This document shows, piece after piece, positions 12,235 through 23,951 of a stretch of 64,000 nt of DNA. Below the pieces are notes generated by a model that saw only the letters and a list, made by a program, of their open reading frames with translations, had not been told where the DNA came from and ran no database searches. The position numbers and the translations under genes were made by a program. The stretch is taken from NCBI GenBank assembly GCA_014773175.1, contig VXCM01001004.1, positions 1 through 64,000 on the forward strand, read 5' to 3'. Each line of letters starts with the position of its first letter. The first letter of the stretch is position 1. This DNA is from Lucifuga dentata (Eukaryota; Chordata; Actinopteri; Ophidiiformes; Bythitidae).

Positions 12235-12955
12235 CGTAACACGAGCCGTTGATTTCCTCAAATCCTGGCTGACACACACACTTCCCAATAGGCACCAGCC
12301 ATTCTCCTTCTGTGCTGCAATGCATCCTGGGAGGCTCATATAAAGGCAGGGAGTTATTAACACAGTGGCCCACTATCTCCACCAGCTGTGAGGCCTCTGA
12401 GCCCGGGATGGTGTCAGGAAACTCAGCCAGACTCTTCACAAGAATGGGACAGCGTTTGTAGAAAACTCGCACTGAGACTAAAGCAATGCAGGCCCCCAAA
12501 TCCTGAAATGCCAGATAAAAGCCTTTCCTGGTCAAAGGACCCAAATCGCGGACTTCAGTGTTGAGCTTCATCACACGGTCCCCCAGGTCCAGCTCGGTGA
12601 AGCTCTCATCGGCGGCTATGGTGTCAATTTTTATGTATCTGCTCTCCTTCATAGCTCTGTCTTCCTCCTCTGTCATCCCTGCCTCGTCTCTCATCTCTCC
12701 ATCCTCCATTTCCTCCTCATCCCCGTCTGACTCATAGTAATACATGTTAAATGTCTCCTTGCAGGTTCCAACTCCTCCGGGCAGGCTGTTACAGTCTCGA
12801 AGGGTGAACTTGAGTTCAATGAAGACCCGCTGGGCGCCCTCAGTCAGGATCCAGTTGGTATGGAGCCAGTTGTTCTGGTTCTGCTCCATAACCCGACACA
12901 CTTGGTAGGTATGGATGGGAGCGTAGTCCTCATCTACCTCCCCTATCTCCTCCCA
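12235..12955 (-). CDS. epha5: EphA5-like receptor, coding exon 3 (ephrin-binding domain and first Cys-rich part)
   Basis: Large 721-nt exon coding residues 56-295 of the predicted protein plus one base. It has a pyrimidine-rich acceptor (ttctttgcctcag) and a GTGAGA donor at 12234. Visible family motifs are [16 protein letters not shown] (about 60-75), [29 protein letters not shown] (119-125), [20 protein letters not shown] (162-181), [20 protein letters not shown] (200-219), FYKRCP, then [11 protein letters not shown] and the GFEE..GSCY start of the cysteine-rich region. There is one N-glycosylation sequon (N-N-S, about 255-257). [24 protein letters not shown] and [16 protein letters not shown] match EPHA5 better than EPHA3, 4 or 7. 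Oddity: between YYYESD and YIKID lies a very acidic stretch (about 132-158, rich in E, D and M) making this exon roughly 18 codons longer than the mammalian version as I recall it. The open frame has no stop, and the next exon must supply two bases. Confidence 0.96.
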
Positions 12956-13397
12956 CTGAGGCAAAGAAGAAAAAGAATGGGATTGAGATGAATGGACAGA
13001 GTGGGTAATTGGGGGGAAAGGTGACACAATACAAGATCACTTTTGAAAATAAGTTAGTAAAATCCACGGAATCCTAGTAAGAAAATGCCTTTTAGAAAAG
13101 GCTTAGCAGTGGCAAGGAAGTTACAAAGAGGGTGTGAAGGTGTGTGTGCATGTGTATGCAGCTTGGTAGTAGAATAGTAGAATTCTCATTCCTCATTCCT
13201 TCCACCTCATTTGCTCCTACTGAAACAGACAGAAAAATAAAGCAGCTGTATTATGGGGGATATGTGTGCTCACCATGAATAGCAGATAGAATTCTTGACA
13301 GCAAAAAAAGACAGAATTAATGTGCGCTTATGTGTGTTCACCTGTGTGTGTGATTCTATCACCGTTCATGCCCATGTGTGTGCGCGCCTGTATGCGT

Positions 13398-13432
13398 GTG
13401 TGTGTGTGTGTGTGGCTCAGTGTCTGCATCCA

Positions 13433-13463
<31 letters not shown>
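13398..13463. repeat. (GT)n microsatellite pair
   Basis: Two GT tracts separated by a short unique spacer, within about 130 bases of GT-rich DNA. Confidence 0.95.
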
Positions 13464-14162
13464 CAGACAGCAGCATTAATTCCCTCTGCAGGTCTCCTGG
13501 GATGTGGCTATTATCTGCATCACTACCACTCTCCCATGGCTAATATGGGTCCTTCATCATATCAGTGTAATGTGGCCAGAGGGACCAGACTATGATCTGG
13601 TGTTATAGAATAATGGCCTGTATTAATCAATCCGAGCTGTAGCATTGTGTACAATTTGCTGTCTTTGTTTCCATGTTTTTTCTCTTTCTCCTCTCCCTCA
13701 TGACTTCTGTCTGGTTTACTTGCTGGATTTGGTTCCTCGATTGCTCTTTCCTTTCTCTCTGATTTCTGGTTATAATTCTATTTCCCATTCTTTTGTGAAC
13801 GACTGATGTGCATGTACCTCTGAGCTGACATGCTGTGCTGTGGTTTGTGTGTGTGTGTGTGTAACAGAGTGAGTCCGTGTATGTCTTGCCCAAACTCGAG
13901 CCCAGTCAGTCCCACTACAGACATTAAGCCTCTTACTGGTTAGATCACACAGACGCACCGGCCTGAACTAGGTTTTACACAGCTTATCACCCCCNACACA
14001 CACACACACACACACCCTTATTTGCAGCACAACATTGATTTGTCCAGATGACCTTTTCCAGTTTAGCTGGGAATGAAATGAACAGTGTTTTCCATTACAG
14101 CAATTAAAAATCATTCATTTGATTTGTTCAAATCAGGAACCACTGCACATTTTAACAACATT

Positions 14163-14926
14163 GGCCCAGATTCATAAACCGCAGCGCATGATTTACCGCA
14201 TCACTATGCACAAATATCATGTTGCAATCACGTTCCCTCATTCATAAACACCTGTTACTGACATATTTTAGCATTTGAAAGAGGCATTACTGAGATATTT
14301 CCTTATTTGCATGTTGTGGTAGCTATTCATAAAACACATGCAAAAATTAAGACCTGCTTCAGTCCGCTGGTAAATTTCAGTGGTGTGAAATCTGGGTGAC
14401 TTTTGAAACTGTATTTGCCTCACATGTGTAGTGATCAATAACTTTGACAGATAAAGTCACTCAGCTGATCAGTCAATTTTTAAATGGTGAGTTTTGATCT
14501 GATCTGCCAATGTTCGGGAGTGATCTGTTCATTCACCTCACCTGCTACGCTGCAAACTCCTGAGTTCACAATACCACCCACCCCCTGAACACAGCGTGAT
14601 TGCACTGAAGAGGTTGAAATACACATTTAGCTGTTATTTTAGGTTCAGTCTTTTAAAACGAGAATCTCTAAAGAAGAATGTATGTTTCCTTTGCAGATTT
14701 GTGGCTTTAAAACCAGATGAATCAGGATAAATGGTGGCTGATAAATATGCAGCAGCTCATTAACACGCTGATCTTCATTGGCTTTTACCTGACACACCTC
14801 ACAGCAATATTACCTTCATGTGACAGCGGTGCACTGATTATTGTAGGATAAGTTTTATGAATGAGCCTCAATTATCATGGCCCACGATGCTACACTCCTT
14901 ATCGCCATTTTTTATTAATCTGGGCC
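14163..14926. mobile_element. PIF/Harbinger-like MITE with ATT duplication
   Basis: The terminal inverted repeats are ggcccagattcataaa on the left and, read on the other strand, ggcccagattaataaa on the right (15 of 16 identical), each preceded by the trinucleotide ATT on its own side (14160-14162 and 14927-14929). Sub-terminal motifs also mirror each other (tcattcataaa inside the left half, ttttatgaatgagcc inside the right). The element is 764 bp with no open frame of note. A 3-bp duplication and GG-starting ends suggest PIF/Harbinger, but ATT is not the classic TWA, so the superfamily is an inference. Confidence 0.7.
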
Positions 14927-15055
14927 ATTGTGTTTACCCTTGGTCAGTTTGGTTCCATACAAAACAAATCCAAAGAGAACCTAAATATACAGTATCAGCA
15001 AAAACTACATAAGAACATTCACTCTGCTCATTGGTCAGAAATATCAGGGTGGGTG

Positions 15056-15088
<33 letters not shown>

Positions 15089-16236
15089 AGTGTTGATGTG
15101 ACAGTACAAAGTAATGCATTACTGTAATAACATAATTTTTTGCAGTACCTGATTGTTGGTAATTACATTACAGTTACTAATGTGGTGAAAATTGCATTGC
15201 TGCATTACGCATTAATTTTCCACAGCATTATGCTAGATGCTACTGGAATTAAAACCTGTGTCGATATCAATAAAGAAAATTTTGCCACGGCTGACTATCT
15301 TTCTGCTCTCAGAACCCAGGAGGAAGAATGTAAATAAAGCACAAACAGGCAAACTAGACTGACTGCTTTGATAAATGGGGATACTTTTTTTTCTTTTTTT
15401 TTTTTTTNTTTTTTTTTTTTTGCTATTTTATTTGAGTTTTTGTCACATGAAGATAAAAAAAAAAATACAAAAATGACTAAAATATATATGCTGCTTTCAG
15501 GTCAGAATCATTGTCCACAGCAGCAAGCTTGACAAACTCCACAAGCAATTTGTGGCGACGCTGCTCTGAGCTTCATCCCTTTGGGGATAATGATGAAATG
15601 CCTCAATCCATTTTAAATAGGCTGCAATCAATTTTCCAGTGACTGTGCAGCCATAACAGGGAGAAATGAAGAGGCTTGTATCAGACAACAAGGATATGCT
15701 ATAAATGTTAAGAAGTGCTGCCTTTCTGACACATTCAGAACAAGACATTCCACCAATAACAGCTACAAATTTCTGACTTTAGAAAATAATGAATAATGTG
15801 ATTAGATGGCGCTTTGAATAATAAGGATAATAAGTAATCAGTAAGTAATTAATTAGTTTTGTTAGTATTTGAATGAAAGATCAAGACAAAAAAACTTAAA
15901 GACTTTTTTTTTTTTTTTTNTTTTTTTTTTTTTTTTCACCCATTTTGCTTTTATAACAAGGCTGCCATTTGGAGGTCAGTGTAATCTGCAGTACAATAAA
16001 CTCATCTTTGTGCCTTTCACAACTCTTGCAAATGTAAAAGTGAACTAGCCAAAGATGGAGGTAATGGATAAATAATCTCAATATTCCTGGTGACCACAGG
16101 TCTCAATTTAAGCCCCATCAAACTTTTCCATGCAGCTCTAACCTCTCTTTCACCCCTGGATTCTCTTTACTACCTGCCCTTTTCCACTTTGCTCCATACA
16201 CCCAGCTGTCCCTTTAGGCATCCTTCTAGCTTCTCA

Positions 16237-16240
<4 letters not shown>

Positions 16241-16284
<44 letters not shown>
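16241..16284. repeat. (TG)n microsatellite
   Basis: Uninterrupted run of about 22 TG units. Confidence 0.95.
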
Positions 16285-16285
<1 letters not shown>

Positions 16286-18995
16286 ATGCATGCGCCGCAT
16301 CTGTCAGCAGACCTGCAGCTGTGCTGAGTGCCCTCCTGGCTCTAAGTCTATATAGCTGTCTCCAACTTATTACCACAGCTTATTACTGCTGACTGTCATG
16401 GCAGAGGAATAAAACTCACCTTCTCACTCTTCACTCATGAAAAATTTCCCTCTTTTTTCTGCCTCTTTAACCATCCTTCTCCTCTTACCTCATTCTTCTG
16501 CCTTTGATTTTTATTCCATCCATCTCCTTCTCTTTATTCTTGTTATCAGATAGCTATCAAATTATGGATATCTCATCCTCAAAACTCCAGTAGTGGAATA
16601 CGAACCACAAATCTTTGTTTAAACTCACTTCTAAATGCTCGTTAATGCATTCTTATTGGAATGGCACAACAATATCTCCTTTCCACTCATTAAATATGGG
16701 CCTGTGTTTTAATGAAAAAAGGAAGATCCTTTGCTCCACATTTACAAAATTTGAGTCATGTAATGACAGTCGCTTCCAGATAATTAAACTCATTAAAGGA
16801 CTCTCTGAATCAGCCTAAAAACACTAACCCAGTAACACTATTACACCATTCCTCTCCTTTCCTTCTAGGCTTCCTGCCCCCTTCCTCTTGCAGCTGGTGA
16901 CTTCTTGTCTTTTCCCCCGTTCCTGATTTCTGCTCTCTCTCCTTTCCCCTCTCCTCCTTTCCTGCTGCTCCTGTCACACTTCTGCCTGCTAATCTCCTCT
17001 GCTCTCATATCTTTCTCCCCTCTCCTCTCCCCTTTTCCCTCGCTTCTCCACGGTACTCTCAGTGCCATGGGAAAAAAAGAGACTCCACAAAAAAGCAACA
17101 ACTCTGACTATGACACCTAAATTACTTTGCACATGTTCATCTTCCTCATCAGGGGTGGACAATCCCGGTGGCCATTATTTTGCTGTATAGGAACAGAGTT
17201 GGATCGTTTTTGAATTTTCCAGACTGATGCGAGGTCATGGAGACAGATGACAGAGATGGATGGCAAAGTTATCCAAAACAGGAGGTACATTACTTTTATG
17301 CTGCCTTCTCTTTCTTTATTCCCATTCCTTCTTTGTGATATTTCACGATTAAAGTATTTAGCAAAGCCATATTATCAACAGCCCAAACCATTCATCATCC
17401 TCACAATTCTTTTATCCTTTTTCTTTCCATGTTCTTCCTTGTTTTCATTTAGTTGCTGTTTGTGATTAACTCTTTATCACTTACTTCTTCCACATTGATG
17501 CTGACCCTACAGTACATTATATATTTTACCGGAAGATCAGTCTTATTGCATCTAAAACTACATAAATAAAAAAAATGATGTTAATACTGTGGAGTAGAGC
17601 TCCACCAGTGGGCCAATATTATAATCATGTGTGTTGGAAAATTTGCTAAATGAAATCGCAGTAATGTTTTAAAGCCTGCAATTTATACAAAATTGATCCT
17701 TATTTTCCTTTCTTAATTCCAGTTTGATATTAGTTTTTACATTATTTGTTTATTTATAAAATGAATCTGGGTTGATATGTTATATGTACCGTTGTTCTTT
17801 TACTTGACGGCTCTACCGAAGAAGCAAACTCTCCAAAACCAAATGAGGCATCAATTAAACTAACTAACTTAGTAACTTGTATCTGCAGTCAAATCCAGCC
17901 CTGAAATTTGATGGCTGATATCAGCAGCATAACATATGAGTCCATTAATAATGTGCATTACCTCATTTCTGCTCATTTCTCCCACAGCTCTTCATCTCTG
18001 TTCTGTCTCCATCATCAATGCTCACCGTCCTCATCTGTTCTGCTGCTGTCAGACACCCACCATGAGACATCAGGAGGAGACAAACTAACAAACTGCTTCC
18101 CCTGCTGAGGCCTTCAAAGCCCACAAACCCTCTGCTGCCTCTTGTCTCTTTCTACAATTTATCTTTATCTTCCCTGTTGCCTCATCTTCCCTTTGCTCTG
18201 TCTCCTCTCATCCATAATCTGTCTCTCTTTCTCTCTCTCTTCAGCAGAGATTTTCACCCTTTTGCGTCAAAGCCGGAGGAGACAGAGGAGAGGTGTTCTC
18301 ATGGTCAAAACCTCTGCTTCCTCCCTGCTGATGTCTCACACTCTTTGTCTGTCTCAATCTGTTCCCGTCTCACCTCTCTCTGTCATTCTCTTTATCTGCT
18401 TCTCACACTTTCATTGCTGTCTTGCACTGATTCTGCATTGCCACAATGGAATGTCACAATATAAATATATAGGAGAAAGAAAAGAAAAGAGGAGAGAGCT
18501 GAAAGAAGACTCTTCAATCTTAAGTCAAAAATTCATGAAGTTTAATTTGCTTTAAGGATCGATGGAGATTAGGAAGGAAAGGCTTAATTTAAGTAAAATA
18601 TCAGTGCCCTACCATCTATAATCCTCAATTTCATCATGCTAAATCCTACTTAAGTACTTAAGTGTCAGTTAATATTATTTTCAAATATGTCAAAATGCTT
18701 TCAAGGTCATCCATCTTGGTTCAAAAGCTTTTCAAAGCCCTCAGTTTCTTCAATCTCCTCGTTTCCTTAAAAGTATATCTCAACACTTTTCAAAGCATGT
18801 GGAAGCTTTGGGAGAGGGGAGGCAGAAATGACAGAAGATGGTGAGATTAAAAGACAAAGAAATAAGGAGAGAAAAACATGTGGGTAAGGAATCAAAGAAA
18901 TGCTTACAGACAAGGAAGGATGGGAAAACCAGGGATGAGAGCTGGGGCAGAAGTGGAGTAAAGAATGAGATGAAGGAAGATGAAGGGAGAGAGGG

Positions 18996-19120
18996 GGGGT
19001 AGGGGATGAGAAAACGAGGGATGAAACAAACCATCTGGAACACGAGACTAAAAAGAGNGGGGTAGGGGATGAGAAAACGAGGGATGAAACAAACCATCTG
19101 GAACACGAGACTAAAAAGAG
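18996..19120. repeat. Exact 62-bp duplication around an N
   Basis: 18996-19057 and 19059-19120 are identical and are separated only by N at 19058. Most likely unmerged overlapping contig ends. Confidence 0.9.
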
Positions 19121-20552
19121 CTTCCGAGCTTCCTCAACATCTTATTTAGCCACGGAAGGCTGCTGCTGCCAAGTGTGAGTGTATGTGTGTGCATATGTGT
19201 AGAAGTCAACAGAGTATGCTCCTCGCTCCTCACCAGTTTTGCAGATTGGGTAACACTGCCGTATGAATACTGATCATGATAAGAATTATAATGGTAAGCA
19301 ACTGCAATATCCGTTATTTAAAATGCTAACCAGGTAATATTTTTTTTTCCTTTCAGTGTCAGACTACATGTTTATTAAATAGAATAAAGACATTTAAATC
19401 ACTAAACTGTAGCTAAATAAATCAGAACAACTAATAGGAGATGATGTCTTTATCAGATAAACTGTCTTACGTTTTTTTTTTTTCACTCCCTTGTTTACCC
19501 CGAATGCAGTTATTTATGCCGTTTTATCATAGAAACCACACACAATAATCACGTCTTCATTAATATGATTGAAGATATGGCTGCTTTTGTCAGCATTATC
19601 TCTCCCTCTCATCTACATCCAGCCATAGAATGGGCCGTGATTAGAATACCCAGAGCTGAGAAAACACTGTGGTCAGCACTATCGGCTCACAGTGTGTAGC
19701 TGCATATTTGCTAACACGAGTTGTGATTATATGAAAGATTTTTCCATGTGGATCAAATGAAGCCACAAATGAATTACGCTTTCAAGCAACCAGAGATATA
19801 TCAATCCCCTTGGGGTTGGGGAATTACATTTTTTTTTTTTTTTTCNTTTTTTTTTTTTTTTTCCCCAGGAAAGGTGGTAGATTCACCTGTTAACTACTGT
19901 ATCATCAAAAGAAGCAGTGTTGAAATCTGAATAAATCAATGCATTTCAAAAAGGACCTTTTTCATTAAAAATACACAATACAACACAGTGCTATAATTCA
20001 AGTTCAAGAAACACACCCTCTAATTAGACATCACCCTGGGAATACTTTAAATGGAAATTTGATTCCTGGTTTGAGAATAATATAGTCCATTGTGACTTTA
20101 ATATCTTATTCATGGATTCAATTTACCCTGATAATGATATGAGAGTTCTAAGAAATAAAATGACCTTTAGCCTTGATAGAACAAATGTAAAAGCTGCATT
20201 TCTGCAGGGTTTTTTTTTTTCCCTTTTATTCACTGTAAGTTTGAGGCCACCCCCAGATTAAAAAAAAAAAAAAAAAANAAAAAAAAAAAAAAAAAAAATC
20301 ATCATGTTTGTTTTACAATTTATTGCACAGGAAATGACAAAAATACAACTAATTACTTTTCAAGAATAATTTGTCAACAAGAGCACATTATGTAGCCACT
20401 ATGTGAAGGCATGTCCAGTTTGTATTAGTGCAAGTGCAAGTTAATCACAAAATGATCTGGGAGAAGGCAGACAGCAGGCTATTGAATAGAATGTTAAGAC
20501 ACATAAGTCAAATTTCCGGCCTGTAGTGTACTTCAGTAGTTTCTGAAGTTAC

Positions 20553-20703
20553 TTTAATGTGGAATATTCTGGTGATGATATCATTATCATCACCAGAAAG
20601 TGACATTACTCCCTACGCCATGCTATGCCTTTAATGTGGAATATTCTGGTGATGATATCATTATCATCACCAGAAAATGACATTACTCCCTACGCCATGC
20701 TTA
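20553..20703. repeat. Tandem 77-bp duplication, each copy with a perfect hairpin
   Basis: Two nearly identical units, starting ctttaatgtggaatattctg, lie head to tail with no N between them. Each contains an inverted repeat with 14-bp arms (ttctggtgatgata / tatcatcaccagaa) and a 4-base loop, at 20567-20598 and 20644-20675. The copies differ by at least one base inside (agaaagtg versus agaaaatg), so this is probably a genuine duplication. Confidence 0.85.
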
Positions 20704-20846
20704 CCAACATTACAGTTTAGCTTCCATGTAGCTCAAAATCAGCTCTTGACTTGAATACTAAAAGCATGTCACAATATTTGAGCTATTCTTACTTAAAAAA
20801 AAAAAAAAAAAAAAAAAACACAACACTTAAAAAGAGTCACACTCAC

Positions 20847-20911
20847 CCCATTCTTTGGGTAGGCCACCCAGCCCAGGTCTCCCATCACAGAACGAGAATC
20901 CAGCAGGTTTA
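20847..20911 (-). CDS. epha5: EphA5-like receptor, coding exon 2 (start of ligand-binding domain)
   Basis: A 65-nt internal exon read on the minus strand, with an AG acceptor at 20913-20912 (tttacag) and a GTGAGT donor at 20846-20841. With the last base of exon 1 it codes for [20 protein letters not shown] followed by NG. This is the N-terminal strand of the Eph ligand-binding domain: LLDS, the hydrophobic W and Y/F-P-x-N-G are diagnostic of the family. It ends in phase 0, and exon 3 continues with WEEIGE, giving the conserved NGWEE junction. It is too short to appear as an open frame on its own and was found by searching for the missing link between exon 1 and exon 3. The near-canonical donor, exact phase match on both sides and family motif make it secure. 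EPHA5 fits better than EPHA3, EPHA4 or EPHA7 because of VNLLDSR and VAYPKNG. Confidence 0.95.
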
Positions 20912-22048
20912 CTGTAAAACATAAAAATCACTGTCAGCACAGGCAATCACAGATTTAATGGAAGAATTGCATTCCCAAAAATTACCCATCAGTATTATAC
21001 AACTTATTTCTAATGTCATTTTACCAACTAAAGACATAATGCAAGTGCTCAGTGACTGTGTGTTTGATTGCAGTGGGATTATACAGTGGGTAATATACAG
21101 TCACATGGTCTGTTTGAAGCACAGGGAGGTTTTATTGTTGCTGTTGAATGAACAGATCCCCACTAAATGCCATTGCAAAGCTGTTTTCAACTTAAAACCC
21201 TCATACACATTCTCTCCAACGGCAGTGAATGAATGAGAGTACAATATAGCCTACAGTACATATGCAACCAACCTAGAACAGACCTGGGTATCAGCCAATA
21301 GACCTGGGTTATCGGAAACGTCAGAATGGTATAATTGCTGCGAACAACCTGGTGTGATAGGGTTTAGAGACCCAACAAAACTTTAGATGCAATATGGTGT
21401 TCTGGGAAAAGCTTCCTGTAAATCCCTACCAGACTATTGCCCGAATAAAATCTAAACACAGGTATTTGGAATTCTATTGACGGGCACTTGTGAATATGAA
21501 TTTGATGTAATCATCAATCAATCAATCAACCAAGAACTCCACTAATTACATAATTCTTAACAATAAATTAGTCCCACTCTAATCAGACAGCCAAAACGTA
21601 TACAGCCTACTAATTATTATCAAATTATTATCACAGAACACTTTTTTTTTTCCTCCTCAGTAGAGAAATTTACATTAAACAGAACAGCACAAAGGCTGTG
21701 CCAAACAAATACACAGCGAGCCTGTAAACTCATTATGTAGGTGGGCTTTGAACACATGGCAGCCACCGCAGGCATAATATCTGATTATATTGATCAATTA
21801 AGTCTTCATTACACACTCGACGCCAGAAAGAGCATCACCAATCTAGACAACCCATTTATGCTTAAGCAGTATAAACACAGCAGATTTCACACGCACACAC
21901 TCAAATCCACACAGCACAGAGAGAAAATATTAACTTGCTCTGTACTGAGCTTCCTCAGTAAATCTGACTTCTGTGTCATTTTTTTGGTGCTGAACTTTCT
22001 CATTAAAATACTCTTCATTCGTTCCTAAATTAGTGTGTCAGATCTCTC

Positions 22049-22454
22049 TTAAAAGACCATACTGGCCATTTTGCATGTTTTAACTGAGCCTAATATATTC
22101 AATTTTCATACATGTAACGTTACTGACAATCATTTCCAAAAGCATGCTACTNTAATATATTCAATTTTCATACATGTAACGTTACTGACAATCATTTCCA
22201 AAAGCATGCTACTGGAACGGTGAATTCAATTTTTTTTTTTCTCCTACCTTCCAGACCGCCATTGATTTCAGTTCATTCTGGTACACTATTAAAATCAACT
22301 TGATACTTGAAACGTTGTATTTAGTTTTTTTTTTTTTTTTTTTTNTTTTTTTTTTTTTTTTTTTGTTTGTTTTTTTTTTGAAGTTATATAATTTTATGTA
22401 TGAAAATTGAATATATTAGGCTCAAACATGCAAAATGCCCAGTATGGTCCTTTA
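22049..22454. mobile_element. MITE, family A (copy with both ends, disturbed by two Ns)
   Basis: The left end, gaccatactggccattttgc, and the right end, aaacatgcaaaatgcccagt then atggtccttta, are inverted complements. The interior 'ttccagaccgccattgatttc ... acttgaaa' aligns with the copy at 11801-12090. The length is inflated by an exact 61-bp duplication around N 22152 (22091-22151 and 22153-22213) and by a long poly-T around N 22345. Confidence 0.7.
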
Positions 22455-22886
22455 ATGGCTCACAGGATTAAGAGCACTTTCCATTTGTGCAACAAACTTG
22501 ATTGGTGTTTGCTGAGGACATCTGTGAGCATTTGTAAGGAAATTTGCCACATCACATTTGAAACACTTAAAGCCACTATGTGAGTCAGATGTGTTATTAT
22601 ACTTTATATGGCCTTGAGTTTTGTATGGCACTTAGAAAAATGGGTATTATCATTTCACTTTTTTTTTAATAGAACTGTACATTTTTTTCATCTTACTGGC
22701 AAAAAGCTGTCAACCTACTTTATATTCTCAATACAATATAATTTAGTGCATTAAAACTGAGCATATAACTTCATACTACTCAAGTAAAAACCTTTTGTCT
22801 CATCATCTATGCTGAAAGCTACCAAGTGCAAATAACCTGGCCACTGCATTCTCCAAAACAGCTCTTCCTGCAAACACCCTCACATA

Positions 22887-23951
22887 AATTCCACGAAAAA
22901 GTATTTGCTGTCTTCCTGATTTATTCTCTTTTAGCATGTTATCACAGTTGTGTGAGATCTTCAAACAAAATTTAATATAAGACAAATACAGCCTGAGTAA
23001 ACACAAAATACAGCTTTTAAATTATCATTTCATTGATAGAAAGAAAAAAACATCCGACACATATGACTTCACTTTCTACTCATCAGTCTGCAGAACATTA
23101 TCCCAAAAAGCCTGAGGATCATCAAGCTGTTTTTTTTTTTTTTTTTTTTNTTTTTTTTTTTTTTTTTTTAATTCCGTTTTGGCAAATGTGAGAATATCCT
23201 TTATGTTCCTCTTGGTTCACAGTGGTTTTCATCTTACAACTCTCTACTGGATAACATTTTTGCCATGTTTCTTTCTAATGGTGGAATCATGAACGCTGAA
23301 TTTATCTTTGGCCTGCAGTTTCTTAAATATTCTTAGATGTCTGGATTCTTTTGTGAATTCCCAGATGAGTTGTCGTTGCACTCTTGGAGGAAGTTTGGTA
23401 GGCTGGCCACTGCCGGGAAGATTCACCAATGGTCCAAGTTTTCTCCATTTGGAGATAATGGCTCTCACCATGGTTTACTGGTGTCCCAGAGCCTTAGAAA
23501 TGAGTTTGTAACCCTTTCTAAACTGATATATTTCAATAACTTTCTTTCTCTTTTCTTTTCAAATTTCTTTTGATCTGGTCATAATGTGGTGCTTGTTGAG
23601 AACTTTTAATTACTTCACATTGCTGGAAAGGGTCTATTTAAGTGATGTTTAATTTCAACAGGGCTGCAGGAATCAAGCCTGGGTGTGTCTAGTCTAGCTG
23701 AAGCCAATTATCAATTCAATTTGACTACTTGGTTGATTGAGTAGCTAAAGAGGCAATTACTTTTTCACATGGATGATATAGGTGTTGATAGCTTTTTTTT
23801 CCTTCAATAAATGAAACGATCTTTTGAAAACTACATTTTGTGTTTACTTTGTCTTATATTAAATTTTGTTTGAAGATCTGATACAAATAAGTGTGGCAAA
23901 TATGCAAAAATAGAATAAATTGGAAAGCAGGTAAATACTTTTTCACGACTG
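22887..23951 (-). mobile_element. Tc1/mariner-type transposon, defective, with long terminal inverted repeats
   Basis: The element is flanked by TA at 22885-22886 and 23952-23953. The ends are inverted copies over roughly 140 bases: gaaaaagtatttgctgtctt at the left versus (other strand) gaaaaagtatttacctgctt at the right. Further in, both carry atcttcaaacaaaatttaat, and then acacaaaatacagc (left) versus acacaaaatgtag (right, other strand). Inside is a partial transposase on the minus strand. At about 1.06 kb it is shorter than a full Tc1, and the catalytic DDE part is missing. A poly-T run around N 23150 interrupts it. Confidence 0.88.
23170..23583 (-). pseudogene. Tc1-like transposase N-terminal fragment
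   Basis: The minus-strand frame reads MVRAIISKWRKLGPLVNLPG then SGQPTKLPPRVQRQL and VHDSTIRKKHGKN. These are the paired-type helix-turn-helix DNA-binding domain and GRPTK-like linker of Tc1 transposases. The upstream part (KEIQ..KVI.IY..KGYK.ISKALG region, 23470-23583) is recognisable only through stops. No DDE residues remain. It is one degenerate part of the surrounding element and has no cellular role. Confidence 0.88.

Larger units (their letters stand above)
12956..20846 (-). other. epha5 intron 2
   Basis: About 7.9 kb between exons 2 and 3 with proper splice signals at both ends. It holds (GT)n tracts (13398-13463, 16241-16284), a Harbinger-like MITE (14163-14926), pyrimidine-rich DNA (16430-17060, 18120-18460), an assembly-type duplication around the N at 19058, poly-A/T runs around the Ns at 15408, 15920, 19846 and 20278, and a 77-bp tandem duplication carrying a hairpin (20553-20703). 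No other coding exon is recognisable. Confidence 0.8.

Noticed and set aside
12956..13027. N-terminal extension of the exon 3 frame to an upstream ATG
   Set aside because: It reads through the pyrimidine tract of the acceptor (ttctttgcctcag). Exons 1 and 2 supply the true N-terminus.
18996..19120. Apparent biological tandem duplication
   Set aside because: Exact copies separated by a single N, as at six other sites in the window, indicate a contig join.
23244..23471. Tc1-like HTH frame as a domesticated gene
   Set aside because: It sits inside an element with both inverted ends and TA flanks, lacks the catalytic part, and has stops upstream.
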